Assembly: GCF_028476545.1 (NCBI RefSeq)
Contig: NW_026732995.1
Span: forward strand, 755,001-819,000
Length of the DNA stretch: 64,000 nt
Direction: 5' to 3'
DNA from: Physella acuta
Lineage: Eukaryota > Mollusca > Gastropoda > Physidae
The notes under the pieces are model-generated. The model saw nothing but the letters and a program-made list of their open reading frames with translations. It was not told the origin of the DNA and did not search any database. Positions 26,330 to 50,300 of this stretch are shown in pieces (position 1 is the first letter of the stretch; every line of letters starts with the position of its first letter). The position numbers were made by a program, and so were the translations under genes.

Positions 26330-29300
26330 GGGTGGAAGTGAAATAGATGACATTCTGAAAGAGGGTGGAAGTGAAGACGGAGATAACATTCTGAAAGAGG
26401 GTGGAAGTGAAGACGGTGATTACATTCTGAAAGAGGGTGGAAGTGAAATAGATGTCATTCTGAAAGAGGGTGGAAGTGAAGACGGAGATAACATTCTGAA
26501 AGAGGGTGGAAGTGAAGACGGTGATTACATTCTGAAAGAGGGTGGAAGTGAAATAGATGTCATTCTGAAAGAGGGTGGAAGTGAAGACGGAGATAACATT
26601 TTGAAAGAGGGTGGAAGCGAAATAGATTACATTCTGAAAGACGGTGGAAGTGAAATAGATGACATCCTGAAAGAGGGTGGAAGTGAAATAGTTGACATTC
26701 TGAAAGAGGGTGGAAGTGAAGACGTAGATGACATTCTGAAAGAGGGTGGAAGTGAAATAGATGACATTCTGAAAGACAGTGGAAGTGAAATAGATGACAA
26801 TCTGAAAGAGGGTGGAAGTGAAATAGTTGACATTCTGAAAGAGGGTGGAAGTGAAGACGGAGATGACAATCTGAAAGAGGGTGGAAGTGAAGAGATGACA
26901 TTCTGAAAGAGGGTGGAAGTGAAATAGATGACATTCTGAAAGAGGGTGGAAGTGAAGACGTAGATGACATTCTGAAAGAGGGTGGAAGTGAAATAGATGA
27001 CATTCTGAAAGACGGGGGAAGTGAAATAGATGACAATCTGAAAGAGGGTGGAAGTGAAATAGATGTCATTCTGAAAGAGGGTGGAAGTGAAGACGGAGAT
27101 AACATTCTGAAAGAGAGTGGAAGTGAAATAGATGACATTCTGAAAGAGGGTGTACATGAAATAGATGACATTCTGAAAGAGGGTGGAAGTGAAGACGTAG
27201 ATGACATTCTGAAAGAGGGTGGAAGTGAAATAGATGACATTCTGAAAGACGGTGGAAGTGAAATAGATGACAATCTGAAAGAGGGTGGAAGTGAAATAGA
27301 TGACATTCTGAAAGAGGGTGGAAGTGAAGACTTAGATGACATTCTGAAAGAGGGTGGAAGTGAAGAGATGACATTCTGAAAGAGGGTGGAAGTGAAATAG
27401 ATGACATTCTGAAAGAGGGTGGAAGTGAAGACGTAGATGACATTCTGAAAGAGGGTGGAAGTGAAATAGATGACATTCTGAAAGACGGGGGAAGTGAAAT
27501 AGATGACAATCTGAAAGAGGGTGGAAGTGAAATAGATGTCATTCTGAAAGAGGGTGGAAGTGAAGACGGAGATAACATTCTGAAAGAGAGTGGAAGTGAA
27601 ATAGATGACATTCTGAAAGAGGGTGTACATGAAATAGATGACATTCTGAAAGAGGGTGGAAGTGAAGACGTAGATGACATTCTGAAAGAGGGTGGAAGTG
27701 AAATAGATGACATTCTGAAAGACGGTGGAAGTGAAATAGATGACAATCTGAAAGAGGGTGGAAGTGAAATAGATGACATTCTGAAAGAGGGTGGAAGTGA
27801 AGACTTAGATGACATTCTGAAAGAGGGTGGAAGTGAAGAGATGACATTCTGAAAGAGGGTGGAAGTGAAATAGATGACTTTCTGAACGAGGGTGGAAGTG
27901 AAGACATAGATGACTTTCTGAAAGAGGGTGGAAGTGAAATAGATGACATTCTGAAAAAGGGTGGAATTGAAGACGTAGATGACATTCTGAAAGAGGTCGG
28001 AAGTGAAATAGATGACATTCTGAAAGAGGTTGGAAGTGAAGACTTAGATGACAGTCTGAACGAGGGTGGAGTGAAGACTTAGATGACATTCTGAACGAGT
28101 GTGGAAGTGAAATAGATGACATCCTAAAAGAGGATGGAATTGAAATAGATGACATTCTGAAAGAGGTTGGAAGTGAAGACATAGATGACTTTCTGAAAGA
28201 GGGTGGAAGTGAAATAGATGACATTCTGAAAGTAGGTGGAAGTAAAATAGATGACATTCTGAACGAGGGTGGAAATGAAATAGATGACATTCTGAAAGAG
28301 GGTGGAAGTGAAATAGATGACATTCTGAAAGAGGGTGGAAGTGAAGACGGAGATAACATTCTGAAAGAGGGTGGAAGTGAAGACGGTGATTACATTCTGA
28401 AAGAGGGTGGAAGTGAAATAGATGTCATTCTGAAAGAGGGTGGAAGTGAAGACGGAGATAACATTCTGAAAGAGGGTGGAAGTGAAGACGGTGATTACAT
28501 TCTGAAAGAGGGTGGAAGTGAAATAGATGTCATTCTGAAAGAGGGTGGAAGTGAAGACGGAGATAACATTTTGAAAGAGGGTGGAAGCGAAATAGATTAC
28601 ATTCTGAAAGACGGTGGAAGTGAAATAGATGACATCCTGAAAGAGGGTGGAAGTGAAATAGTTGACATTCTGAAAGAGGGTGGAAGTGAAGACGTAGATG
28701 ACATTCTGAAAGAGGGTGGAAGTGAAATAGATGACATTCTGAAAGACAGTGGAAGTGAAATAGATGACAATCTGAAAGAGGGTGGAAGTGAAATAGTTGA
28801 CATTCTGAAAGAGGGTGGAAGTGAAGACGGAGATGACAATCTGAAAGAGGGTGGAAGTGAAGAGATGACATTCTGAAAGAGGGTGGAAGTGAAATAGATG
28901 ACATTCTGAAAGAGGGTGGAAGTGAAGACGTAGATGACATTCTGAAAGAGGGTGGAAGTGAAATAGATGACATTCTGAAAGACGGGGGAAGTGAAATAGA
29001 TGACAATCTGAAAGAGGGTGGAAGTGAAATAGATGTCATTCTGAAAGAGGGTGGAAGTGAAGACGGAGATAACATTCTGAAAGAGAGTGGAAGTGAAATA
29101 GATGACATTCTGAAAGAGGGTGTACATGAAATAGATGACATTCTGAAAGAGGGTGGAAGTGAAGACGTAGATGACATTCTGAAAGAGGGTGGAAGTGAAA
29201 TAGATGACATTCTGAAAGACGGTGGAAGTGAAATAGATGACAATCTGAAAGAGGGTGGAAGTGAAATAGATGACATTCTGAAAGAGGGTGGAAGTGAAGA

Positions 29301-30270
29301 CTTAGATGACATTCTGAAAGAGGGTGGAAGTGAAGAGATGACATTCTGAAAGAGGGTGGAAGTGAAATAGATGACATTCTGAAAGAGGGTGGAAGTGAAG
29401 ACGTAGATGACATTCTGAAAGAGGGTGGAAGTGAAATAGATGACATTCTGAAAGACGGGGGAAGTGAAATAGATGACAATCTGAAAGAGGGTGGAAGTGA
29501 AATAGATGTCATTCTGAAAGAGGGTGGAAGTGAAGACGGAGATAACATTCTGAAAGAGAGTGGAAGTGAAATAGATGACATTCTGAAAGAGGGTGTACAT
29601 GAAATAGATGACATTCTGAAAGAGGGTGGAAGTGAAGACGTAGATGACATTCTGAAAGAGGGTGGAAGTGAAATAGATGACATTCTGAAAGACGGTGGAA
29701 GTGAAATAGATGACAATCTGAAAGAGGGTGGAAGTGAAATAGATGACATTCTGAAAGAGGGTGGAAGTGAAGACTTAGATGACATTCTGAAAGAGGGTGG
29801 AAGTGAAGAGATGACATTCTGAAAGAGGGTGGAAGTGAAATAGATGACTTTCTGAACGAGGGTGGAAGTGAAGACATAGATGACTTTCTGAAAGAGGGTG
29901 GAAGTGAAATAGATGACATTCTGAAAAAGGGTGGAATTGAAGACGTAGATGACATTCTGAAAGAGGTCGGAAGTGAAATAGATGACATTCTGAAAGAGGT
30001 TGGAAGTGAAGACTTAGATGACAGTCTGAACGAGGGTGGAGTGAAGACTTAGATGACATTCTGAACGAGGGTGGAAGTGAAATAGATGACATCCTAAAAG
30101 AGGATGGAATTGAAATAGATGACATTCTGAAAGAGGTTGGAAGTGAAGACATAGATGACTTTCTGAAAGAGGGTGGAAGTGAAATAGATGACATTCTGAA
30201 AGTAGGTGGAAGTAAAATAGATGACATTCTGAACGAGGGTGGAAATGAAATAGATGACATTCTGAAAGAG
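26330..30270. repeat. Tandem duplication of a 1,970-bp segment of the array
   Basis: Variant strings starting at 26,560, 27,066 and 27,539 recur at 28,530, 29,036 and 29,509, a constant shift of 1,970 bp. The two copies (about 26,330-28,300 and 28,300-30,270) look almost base-identical. They stop matching just after a shared GAACGAGGGTGGAAATG landmark near 28,270 and 30,240. This is a recent duplication at the gene-proximal end of the array, separate from the 6.6-kb superperiod. Confidence 0.85.
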
Positions 30271-30731
30271 GATGGAATGGAAATAGATGACATTCTGAAC
30301 GAGGGTGGAAGTAAAATAGATGACATTCTGAAAGAGGGTGGAAGTGAAGAAATAGATGACATTCTGAAAGAGGGTGTACGTGAAATAGATGACATTCTGA
30401 AAGAGGGTGGAAGTGAAATAGATGACATTCTGAAAGAGGATGGATTTGAAATAGATGACATTCTGAAAGAGGGTGGAAGTGAAAAAGATGACATTCTGAA
30501 AGATGGTGGAAGTGGAATAGATGACATTCTGAAAGAGGGTGGAAGTGAAATAGATGACATTCTGAACGAGGGTGGAAGTGAAATAGAGGACATTCTGAAA
30601 GAGGATGGAATGGAAATAGATGACATTCTGAACGAGGGTGGAAGTGAAATAGATGACATTCTGAAAGAGGGTGTACGTGAAATAGATGACATTCTGAAAG
30701 AGGATGGAAGTGAAATAGATGACATTCTGAT

Positions 30732-30737
30732 ACTCAC
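30732..30737 (-). other. Splice donor of exon 7 fused to the satellite array
   Basis: The intron opens GTGAGTATCAG and then reads AATGTCATC, which is the normal start of the minus-strand repeat unit after its CTTTCAG. There is essentially no unique intron sequence between donor and array. The donor matches the GTRAGT consensus and is in phase with the upstream exons. Confidence 0.75.
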
Positions 30738-42206
<11,469 letters not shown>

Positions 42207-43920
42207 GTTGTCGTGAAGGACCTCTGAAGTTTTCCTTTTTTTTTTTGACGTGACGGAGCACTAGTTCACCAGATCTCTAGGACCTTTTTTTGTCGTACGT
42301 TTCTACTAAACTTCACTTAAGTTTCAAAACGCTGAATGCAATATTAAAACTCCAGTAAACGTGACCTCACGTAGTTGTGTGCTTTCTTCCCTTGCCCTAT
42401 GGCTTCACATCAAGGCAGGCAATTTTGTTTGTAAAACACAACTGCTATGATTTAAGTAGATTATAGCTGGTGAATAACAAGAATGGCTATCAGTGGGTTG
42501 AATGTATGAATATATTCCAGCTAGCTATATTGTCAGTTAACCGTATCTATCGTTTTTCGGTTATTTTCATTATTAAACAAAATTGGATATGGATAATTAT
42601 TTATCATTTTTAGCATCTCACATCTCCTAAACCAGTAACTTGCGCCAAAGCAGATGTTTGAAATATGTGACTGTTTCATTTTTAACAGTAACATATAGCC
42701 TATAACTAACCCTTCGTATGTATCCAAACCTTATGACACAGCACAAAATTGCAAGGGCGTTTAAAAGCTTTAGGCATTAATCCCCCCCCCCCCCCCTGAA
42801 ACATTTGTATTAGGTGGTGCTGAATTTATTCAAGTGGACAACAAGATACAAGATTAGATTAAACAAGAGGACACTTTACATTGTATACATTTTTACAACA
42901 CACCCTTTCGCCATTAGTTAATACAGAATATCTCCGATATCCATACTGCTGGTTAAATGCTACATGTTCGTGTTATAAGGCCAAGTGCTTACACACTTTA
43001 GCATAATTAATCACCAATGCCAGGCTCTTTGTTTCGCCGTTGCATATCTCCCTTCTTTATTTTACTTACCTGGTGTTTGTGATGGCCTAAGAACAATTAT
43101 ACCTCACCATGCATCCTTGATATAGGCCACATTTTAAAAATCTGCTTTGCAGGGCAGTTTTAAATTTGTTAACTAGTAAAAACAGCTCAGGGAAACTTGC
43201 TTGATTTTTTTCTCTAGCTGAAGCCACTCACTAAACAAAAGGTAGGATCTTCTGCATGCAGCCTTGTTAGGCTAAACTTATGTTCCAATTAGATCCCTAT
43301 ATTCATCAATACACAACTATATTCGAGACTAATAAAGACATAGTAAGTCTACTTATTAAAACTAAAACAACATACCTATCTAGTTGCGATAAAAAAAATT
43401 CCCCTGAATTGTGCTCAAAACTTTGTGTATCTTTTATGACGCTAGTTCAAAATTCAATTGTCAACTTTAAGACATCGTATAAAAAGCATGATGCACTCAC
43501 AAGTCTTAAGTCTGTGACAAAGATAGCTATTATATGTCCACTTGTCTCTATGTAGGATGCGCACAATTTGATGGTTCTTCTCCCCCCCCCCCCTCGAGGC
43601 TCAATGCATCTGCTTCCTCTAATTATGACTAATTGGGGTAATTTACTTCCTGACTGTATTTAACCAGTTGAAATTTTGAATGATAGAAATACAGGCAAAT
43701 TTAACTCTTGTAAAAAGTGGGGCAGCTAAATTTGTGTATTCAATATTGAGATTGGTAAATCTGAAAATATAAGCAACAATATGCACCTCGTGAATTAACG
43801 TGCAGATTGTGCTGGTATTTCTATTTTGTGAAATAATTGTTGGCACTACCATCCCCATGGTTTAAAAAATATGTTTACGAGAAAGTAACAAGTCACACAA
43901 AGTTTTTTTTCAAAAATTAT
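42207..43920. other. Intergenic region between POP1 3' end and receptor 5' end
   Basis: I see no convincing gene here. It should contain the receptor promoter and 5' UTR (minus strand, just above 42,206), but I cannot place a TATA box or start site. There are short C-homopolymers near 42,782 and 43,581. An open frame at 43,280-43,555 has no recognisable features, and I do not call it a gene. Confidence 0.5.
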
Positions 43921-43924
43921 CATC

Positions 43925-43930
43925 TTTAAT
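43925..43930 (-). terminator. POP1: Candidate poly(A) signal of POP1 (ATTAAA)
   Basis: The minus strand reads ATTAAA about 370 nt beyond the POP1 stop codon. It is the common single-base variant of AATAAA. I found no AATAAA between the stop and this site. Confidence 0.4.
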
Positions 43931-43986
43931 AATCAACATTGGAGGTATAAAAGAGAAAATATTGTGAGGCAGTACATGTCATTGTT

Positions 43987-44310
43987 ATCACATGACAAGA
44001 CAACACCATTGGTCACATGACAAGACAACACCACTGGTCACATGACAACACCACTAGTCACATGACAAGACATCACTGGTCACATGACAAGACATCACTG
44101 GTCACATGACAAGACATCACTGGTCACATGACAAGACATCACCACTGGTCACATGACAAGACATCACCACTGGTCACATGACAAGACATCACCACTGGTC
44201 ACATGACAAGACATCACCACTGGTCACATGACAAGACATCACCACTGGTCACATGACAAGACATCACCACTGGTCACATGACAAGACATCACCACTGGTC
44301 ACATGACAAG
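43987..44310. repeat. 25-bp minisatellite from the POP1 stop codon into the 3' UTR
   Basis: About 13 copies of a unit beginning TCACATGACAAGACATC (25 bp in the main form, 20-25 bp overall). The gene-side unit contains the POP1 stop codon TGA (44,301-44,299), and the last codons (Ser-Leu-Val-Met) are encoded by repeat-like sequence. Copies near the gene are most uniform; distal ones have indels. Confidence 0.9.
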
Positions 44311-47300
44311 AGACATGGCAGCAAACCTATACTGCAGGGATGTTGGGTTGCGCACCAGCACTGTGCAGTGCCGCCTCCCCTGTTGTTTCTCCAGGAGATC
44401 TAACACAGCCAACACAGAGCAGAAGCCCAGCCCTGAACCTTGACCTATGCCAAGGTGAAAGTCACCTCCAGTGATGAAGCCCATAACAGGACGAGAGGTG
44501 TGACTCAACAGCCTGACATCCGCATGAGTGACCTCAGGTCCAGCTCCTGTAACCCGATCTGTTGATGTTGCCTGCGCTAGTCCAACTACTGGTGTCTGAC
44601 CAGCTGATATTGGCTGACCAGGTCCAGTTGATACCTGACCAGTTGATGTAGCCTGGACAGGTCCAGTTGATACCTGACCAGCTGATATAGCCTGGGCAGG
44701 TCCAGTTGATACCTGACCAGTTGATATAGCCTGGACAGGTCCAGTTGATACCTGACCAGTTGATGTAGCCTGGGCAGGTCCAGTTGATGCCTGACCATCT
44801 GATGTAGCCTGGGCAGGTCCAGTTGATGCCTGACCAGTGAGTCCTGCCACACCCACAACACCAGCTGATTTCTTCCCCCTCCTTTTCTTTTTCCTTAGCT
44901 TTAGCCTCAGCAGCCTCTCTGCTCTTCTCTGTGCCAGAAATGGATCTTTGTGCTGGGGTTCCAGTGGCCCACTGTATGTCTTGTCTCTGGCCAGAGCTGT
45001 CAAATCTTCCTCAGATGGAACACATATCTGGCCGTTGATGGCTGGGACACCGCGGCACTGGATCATCAGATAGACTGGAACCAGGGCAGATGAACAAGAA
45101 GGGAGGCAACTTTCACCAAACTTCTTTGACAGAAGAGTTCTCATATTTTTCGCATCTTTGCCCACTGATTTCTTAATCTGCCTGAAGAAGTTTAGAGTAT
45201 CTGTGAGTGCATCATTGAGGAACCTGGTGATTCGTCTCTCTTGTAACACAAAATAATTGTTTCCCTGAGGTGTGACTGCATATTTCTCCTGCCATTCTTT
45301 CACAAGTTTCCCAAACTCAAACCTAAAAGGGGAGGTAATCCCAAGCTTGGTGTAGTTAGGGCGCTTGGCTGGGGGCCTGCGATTGTGTTTTAATTCCAAT
45401 GCTTGCAGCTCCCCTGTCAGTTCCTCTTGCCCAGAAGGTGTGTCAGGGAAGTCGTAAGGCTCGGCCAGCATTCTGGCTTGTAGGGCCACACTCCGCGCCT
45501 CCCTGAGCCCCCCAGTTCTGGCCCCTCTGTACACCAGCGCTACCCAGAACGCCATGGCCCAGCCTGAGGGGACGAGTAGGTCCCAGCCCCCAGCATAGCC
45601 AGCCCTGGCACCAGTTGCGATGGATCCTGGTCTGTGCATCAAAATAACAGGAATCAGGGACTCTCTCTCACCCAGGTCCAATGGCGTCCCTGAAACAGGT
45701 GTAGTCTAAGGTAACAGGTGCATCAACTTGTTAAACAGATATATTTTTTTACATAATTAAAATTAGATGGTGCAATTAACATTAATTATTAGCGGAGAAA
45801 ATCATATTTCATTATTCACAATTAATTCTTTATAAAATGTAAATATAAAAAAAACCAATACTGGGTACTACAAAATGATAATTATTGTTTCCTTTTTGTT
45901 ACAATTTTAAATTTCTAAGAATTTAATGCATATCTTTAAAGAATATGAATGAATGAGTAACAACAGAAAATGTGAGTCATTTTGAAGAAATGGTATAGAA
46001 AGAACATGTAACTTTCTTTATGTTGATCATGTACCTCACACATATAGGTGGAACATGTATACTCTTTATGTGGAACATGTACATTGTATCATGGATGTCG
46101 AACAAGTACCTTGTTTATGTAGAACATGTACCCCATTTATGTGGATCAGGTAACTTGTTTATGTGGAACACAAACTTGTAAATGTATTAACCAGTACCTG
46201 GTATCAAGTGTTTGCTTCTCATCTCATTGAGCTGATGTTCTGCCATCTTTGTTGCTTTAACTTTCTCTCTAATGGCAGGGTCCCACAGTGGGCTGTCAGC
46301 TACTTGTTCAGTGAAGGCTGGAGTGGACATACTGTTCACAGCTGAACCTGAGCAAGAGATAGTACATCTGTCTTGTGTTACAAAACATCTGTCTTGTGTT
46401 ACAAAACATCTGTCTTGTGTTACAAAACATCTGTCTTGTGTTACAAAACATCTGTCTTGTGTTACAAAACATCTGTCTTGTGATACAAAACATCTGTCTT
46501 GTGTTACAAAACATCTTTCTTGTGTTACAAGAGATAATACATCTGTCTTGTGTTACAAGAGATAGTACATCTGTCTTGTGTTACAAAACTGCTGTCTTGT
46601 GTTACAAAACATATGTCTTGTGTTACAAGAGATAGTACATCTGTCTTGTGTTACAAAACATCTGTCTTGTGTTACAAAACATCTGTCTTGTGTTACAAAA
46701 CATCTGTCTTGTGTTACAAAACATCTGTCTTGTGTTACAAAACATCTGTCTTGTGTTACAAGAGATAGTACATATGTCTTGTGTTACAAAACATCTGTCT
46801 TGTGTTACAAAACATCTGTCTTGTGTTACAAAACATCTGTCTTGTGTTACAAAACATCTGTCTTGTGTTACAAAACATCTGTCTTGTGTTACAAAACATC
46901 TGTCTTGTGTTACAAAACATCTGTCTTGTGTTACAAAACATCTGTCTTGTGTTACAAAACATCTGTCTTGTGTTACAAAACATCTGTCTTGTGTTACAAA
47001 ACATCTGTCTTGTGTTACAAGAGATAGTACATCTGTCTTGAGTTACAAAACATCTGTCTTGTGTTACAAGAGATAGTACATCTGTCTTGTGTTACAAGAG
47101 ATAGTACATCTGTCTTGTGTTACAAAACTGCTGTCTTGTGTTACAAAACATATGTCTTGTGTTACAAGAGATAGTACATCTGTCTTGTGTTACAAAACAT
47201 CTGTCTTGTGTTACAAAACATCTGTCTTGTGTTACAAAACATCTGTCTTGTGTTACAAAACATCTGTCTTGTGTTACAAGAGATAGTACATCTGTCTTGT

Positions 47301-50300
47301 GTTACAAAACATCTGTCTTGTGTTACAAAACATCTGTCTTGTGTTACAAAACATCTGTCTTGTGTTACAAAACATCTGTCTTGTGTTACAAAACATCTGT
47401 CTTGTGTTACAAAACATCTGTCTTGTGTTACAAAACATCTGTCTTGTGTTACAAGAGATAGTACATCTGTCGTGTAATTTTTTAAAGTGATTAAAAAGTA
47501 GATTAAGACAGCTGTTTCAGATTACCTTTTATGGATCATTAAATTTGGTTGAAATTATTCAATGAGACTTTTTATATAGCTTAACCTTGTTTGTTATGTT
47601 AAAATATATTGGTTAAAGTTAACAGGGGTGTACGCACAGACTAATATGGAAAAAAAATTGACGAGGGGGGTATACATTTAATGTGACATATAATGGCTCT
47701 TGAGTAAATTTTTGACTTTATTAGTTTTTAATGTCCCTCTTTAACATAGAAACAACCTTTGGTGCTGATGAACAGCTTCTCATGTCTTTTGTGAGCTGAA
47801 AAACTATATAGGTAAATTAGCTTTGAGTGTAAATATACTTTAAAAAATATAGTGTGTTTTTAACAAGAGAATAAGTTAGCCCACTGTATTTTCTATCATA
47901 TTACATGTCACAGATACAACATAACTGATATGACTAGTGAAAGACTAGGACAGGATTTGAACCTGTGACCTCTGGCATTAACACCAGTGCTCTACCAGCT
48001 GAGCTACCTAGCCAAAGTGAATTTCATATCATTACTTACAAACACACCACTACACAAAAATGAAAAAAAATAACAAACAGACAAACTGCTCAAACAAATA
48101 CACAAGATTAAATGTTATCATCAATTACAAACAAACACACCACTGAACAAACACACATGGTTTCTAAAAAGCCAGCACACATAAAAACAACTCACCACTG
48201 TTGATAAGTGTGACCTTGCTGCGCTTTGGGGGCAGCAAGAGCCTGGGGTCCCTGACAGTCAGGCCCAGAATGCTGTTGGCTGGCACCTGGCCTGGCGTGC
48301 TACACTGCAGGTCCCTCCATACATCTGCCTGCTGCTTGAAGGATTCTTGCTGAAGGGAGGACGAGTAGTAACTCTTCCACCAGAAGTCAACGTTACCTTG
48401 GGCTGGACTGTCTGTGCACTGGCTGATCAAGGGAGATAACTGTAAAGTTTCACTCAACACAACATTGGAAGCTGGTCCAAAAAGTCGGAGTTTGACCAGC
48501 TCATTATTTAAAGGTCTAACAACAACATCCGTGCTTCCCTCTGTCATTACTTCAGAGGATCCCTGGTCAAAACATTTTGTGATCTCACCAAAAACTTGAG
48601 AGAAAATAGAGAGATGGCAGCCAACCCAGATGGTTGATTGAGTTGTGTGGGGTGGGAGTGCTGGCCTCCAGAAGTAGCTGACTGGTCCAATGGCACCATA
48701 GGGGTACATGTCATGCTTATACAAGACTAAAGACGCATGGCGGGTACCCAACGATGTCAATTTTGATGCAAAGGTTGGTCCTAGAAATGAATAATAAACG
48801 TGCAGTAAAAAAACTGATAAAAACTGTATTTTTTTAAGGAAATTTAAATTCTGATTTTCGACTAAAAGATTCAAAACACTGGTCAGACAACTCCGTTACC
48901 ATTAAATAATTCTATTATTTTAGATATTGCATCTATGTAGTTACACAAAAAAGAAATACTGAACTAAGATTTCAATTTGGTGATCAATTAACTTTACTTT
49001 CTGATCAAATTAAAGCAATAGAAAATAGAATAGCTGCTAAATTTTTATATCAATTGTATTTAAACAAAACAAGTAATTAATTCCTACATTTAAAAAAAAG
49101 ATTAAATCTAATCACTGTTAAAGTTATGACAACCAATACCGACCTGTTTTTTCACTACACAAATGGGAAAGGGCAGTAAGAATTTTCTCCCTTAATCCTG
49201 TGATTTCAATGTATTTTTCAAATGACACGTCCTAGAGAAAAATGTTAATAAATTATAAATTGAAACAGATACTGGTTGGATCCTGATATGCAATAAACAG
49301 ATATAAAATCTGAAACAGATAAAACAGCTGGACACCTGACATGCATGAAATAATAAATGTTAATAAAGAAAAAGTGACACTCTTTTTTAAACTTTCAAAC
49401 ATCCAAAGCTAATATTTATTCTAAATGAATTTCTTTCAGAAATGGATTTAATAATTAGTAAATATTAAATGGGACGGAGTAGCCTAGCGGTGGAGCGCTT
49501 GACTGAGTTCGAATCCGGGTTCACGTTAGTGGAACATCCTTGAGTCCACCCAACTCTGATGGGTACCTATCTCATGTTATTGTTAGGGAAAGTAAAGGCG
49601 GCTGGCATAGCGCAGATCACATTATCCCTTTATATTCAGGGTTCAAGAAAAATATGAACTCCACTTCATATGCCCAATGTATTGTTAGGTCTAAAGAGGT
49701 ATCTTTACTTATTTTTTAAAATATTAAATAGTTCTTATCTTGTTTTTTCGCAAAAGGATGTAAAAAATGGTGTTTATTGTACAGAATTACTATAAAAATA
49801 ATTACACATGAAAAATTAATAAACCCCTTAAAATGGACACATTACCTAATTTTTGAGCTAGTCTTTGCAGATGCCCCCTTTTGACTACTTTCCAAAAAAA
49901 AATACCTGACTTTGGTAACTAATAAATATGCTTGATTTACTTACAGTTGGATATTTGTAGATTAAAAAATTTAAACTATTGAAAATATGTTAGAAAAAAC
50001 CTTACTAAAGCCTTATATTACATATAATTAATTTCACAGTGAATGGAAACAGCATAATTATTATTTAGAAAAATAACAGAAATAATTCAAACATTTCAAT
50101 AATTATGATCCAACCAAGTTGCAAAATCAGATATTTTCAATATGTTCACACTTGACAGCTGAAACAAATATACAGTTGGACTAACAAAAAAAAAAAAGCA
50201 GACCACTTTTACAATTATAACATTGAGCTGACCTGCATTAGACAATGATTGTTGACAGCTCTGTAGCAAGCACGGACACTTTTGTCATTAGGGTGAACTG

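Larger units (their letters stand above)
1..30731. repeat. Giant 33-bp minisatellite/satellite array, intronic to the receptor gene
   Basis: The whole stretch consists of tandem units whose plus-strand form starts GTGAAATAGATGACATTC and ends TGAAAGAGGGTGGAA (33 bp). Length variants of about 29, 32 and 36 bp occur; the 36-bp type has GAAGACGGAGA or GAAGACGTAGA in place of GAAATAGA. At 33 bp there are roughly 900 units. The array runs off the left edge of the window and stops at the donor of the receptor's seventh exon. The ATTCTGAAAGAGGG part looks nearly invariant, while most variation falls in the GAAATAGATGAC part. The first ~5 kb is more heterogeneous than 7-26 kb, which is built of large near-identical blocks. 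Because 33 and 36 are multiples of three, long open frames appear on both strands; I regard them as by-products. On the minus strand each unit reads as a pyrimidine tract ending CAG, like a 3' splice site. Confidence 0.97.

Noticed and set aside
1-30731. CRISPR array
   Set aside because: The repeats are contiguous with no unique spacers, and the setting is a eukaryotic intron.
43280-43555. 91-codon plus-strand frame as a gene
   Set aside because: No recognisable domain, no flanking splice signals that lead to other exons, and composition like the surrounding intergenic DNA.
46272-47490. Open frames of the MLQNICLV / HLSCVTK type and their antisense
   Set aside because: Products of a 21-bp minisatellite in a POP1 intron, open in several frames simultaneously.
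47943-48013. Functional tRNA gene
   Set aside because: The anticodon loop has six bases and no anticodon can be assigned. Kept as tRNA-like only.
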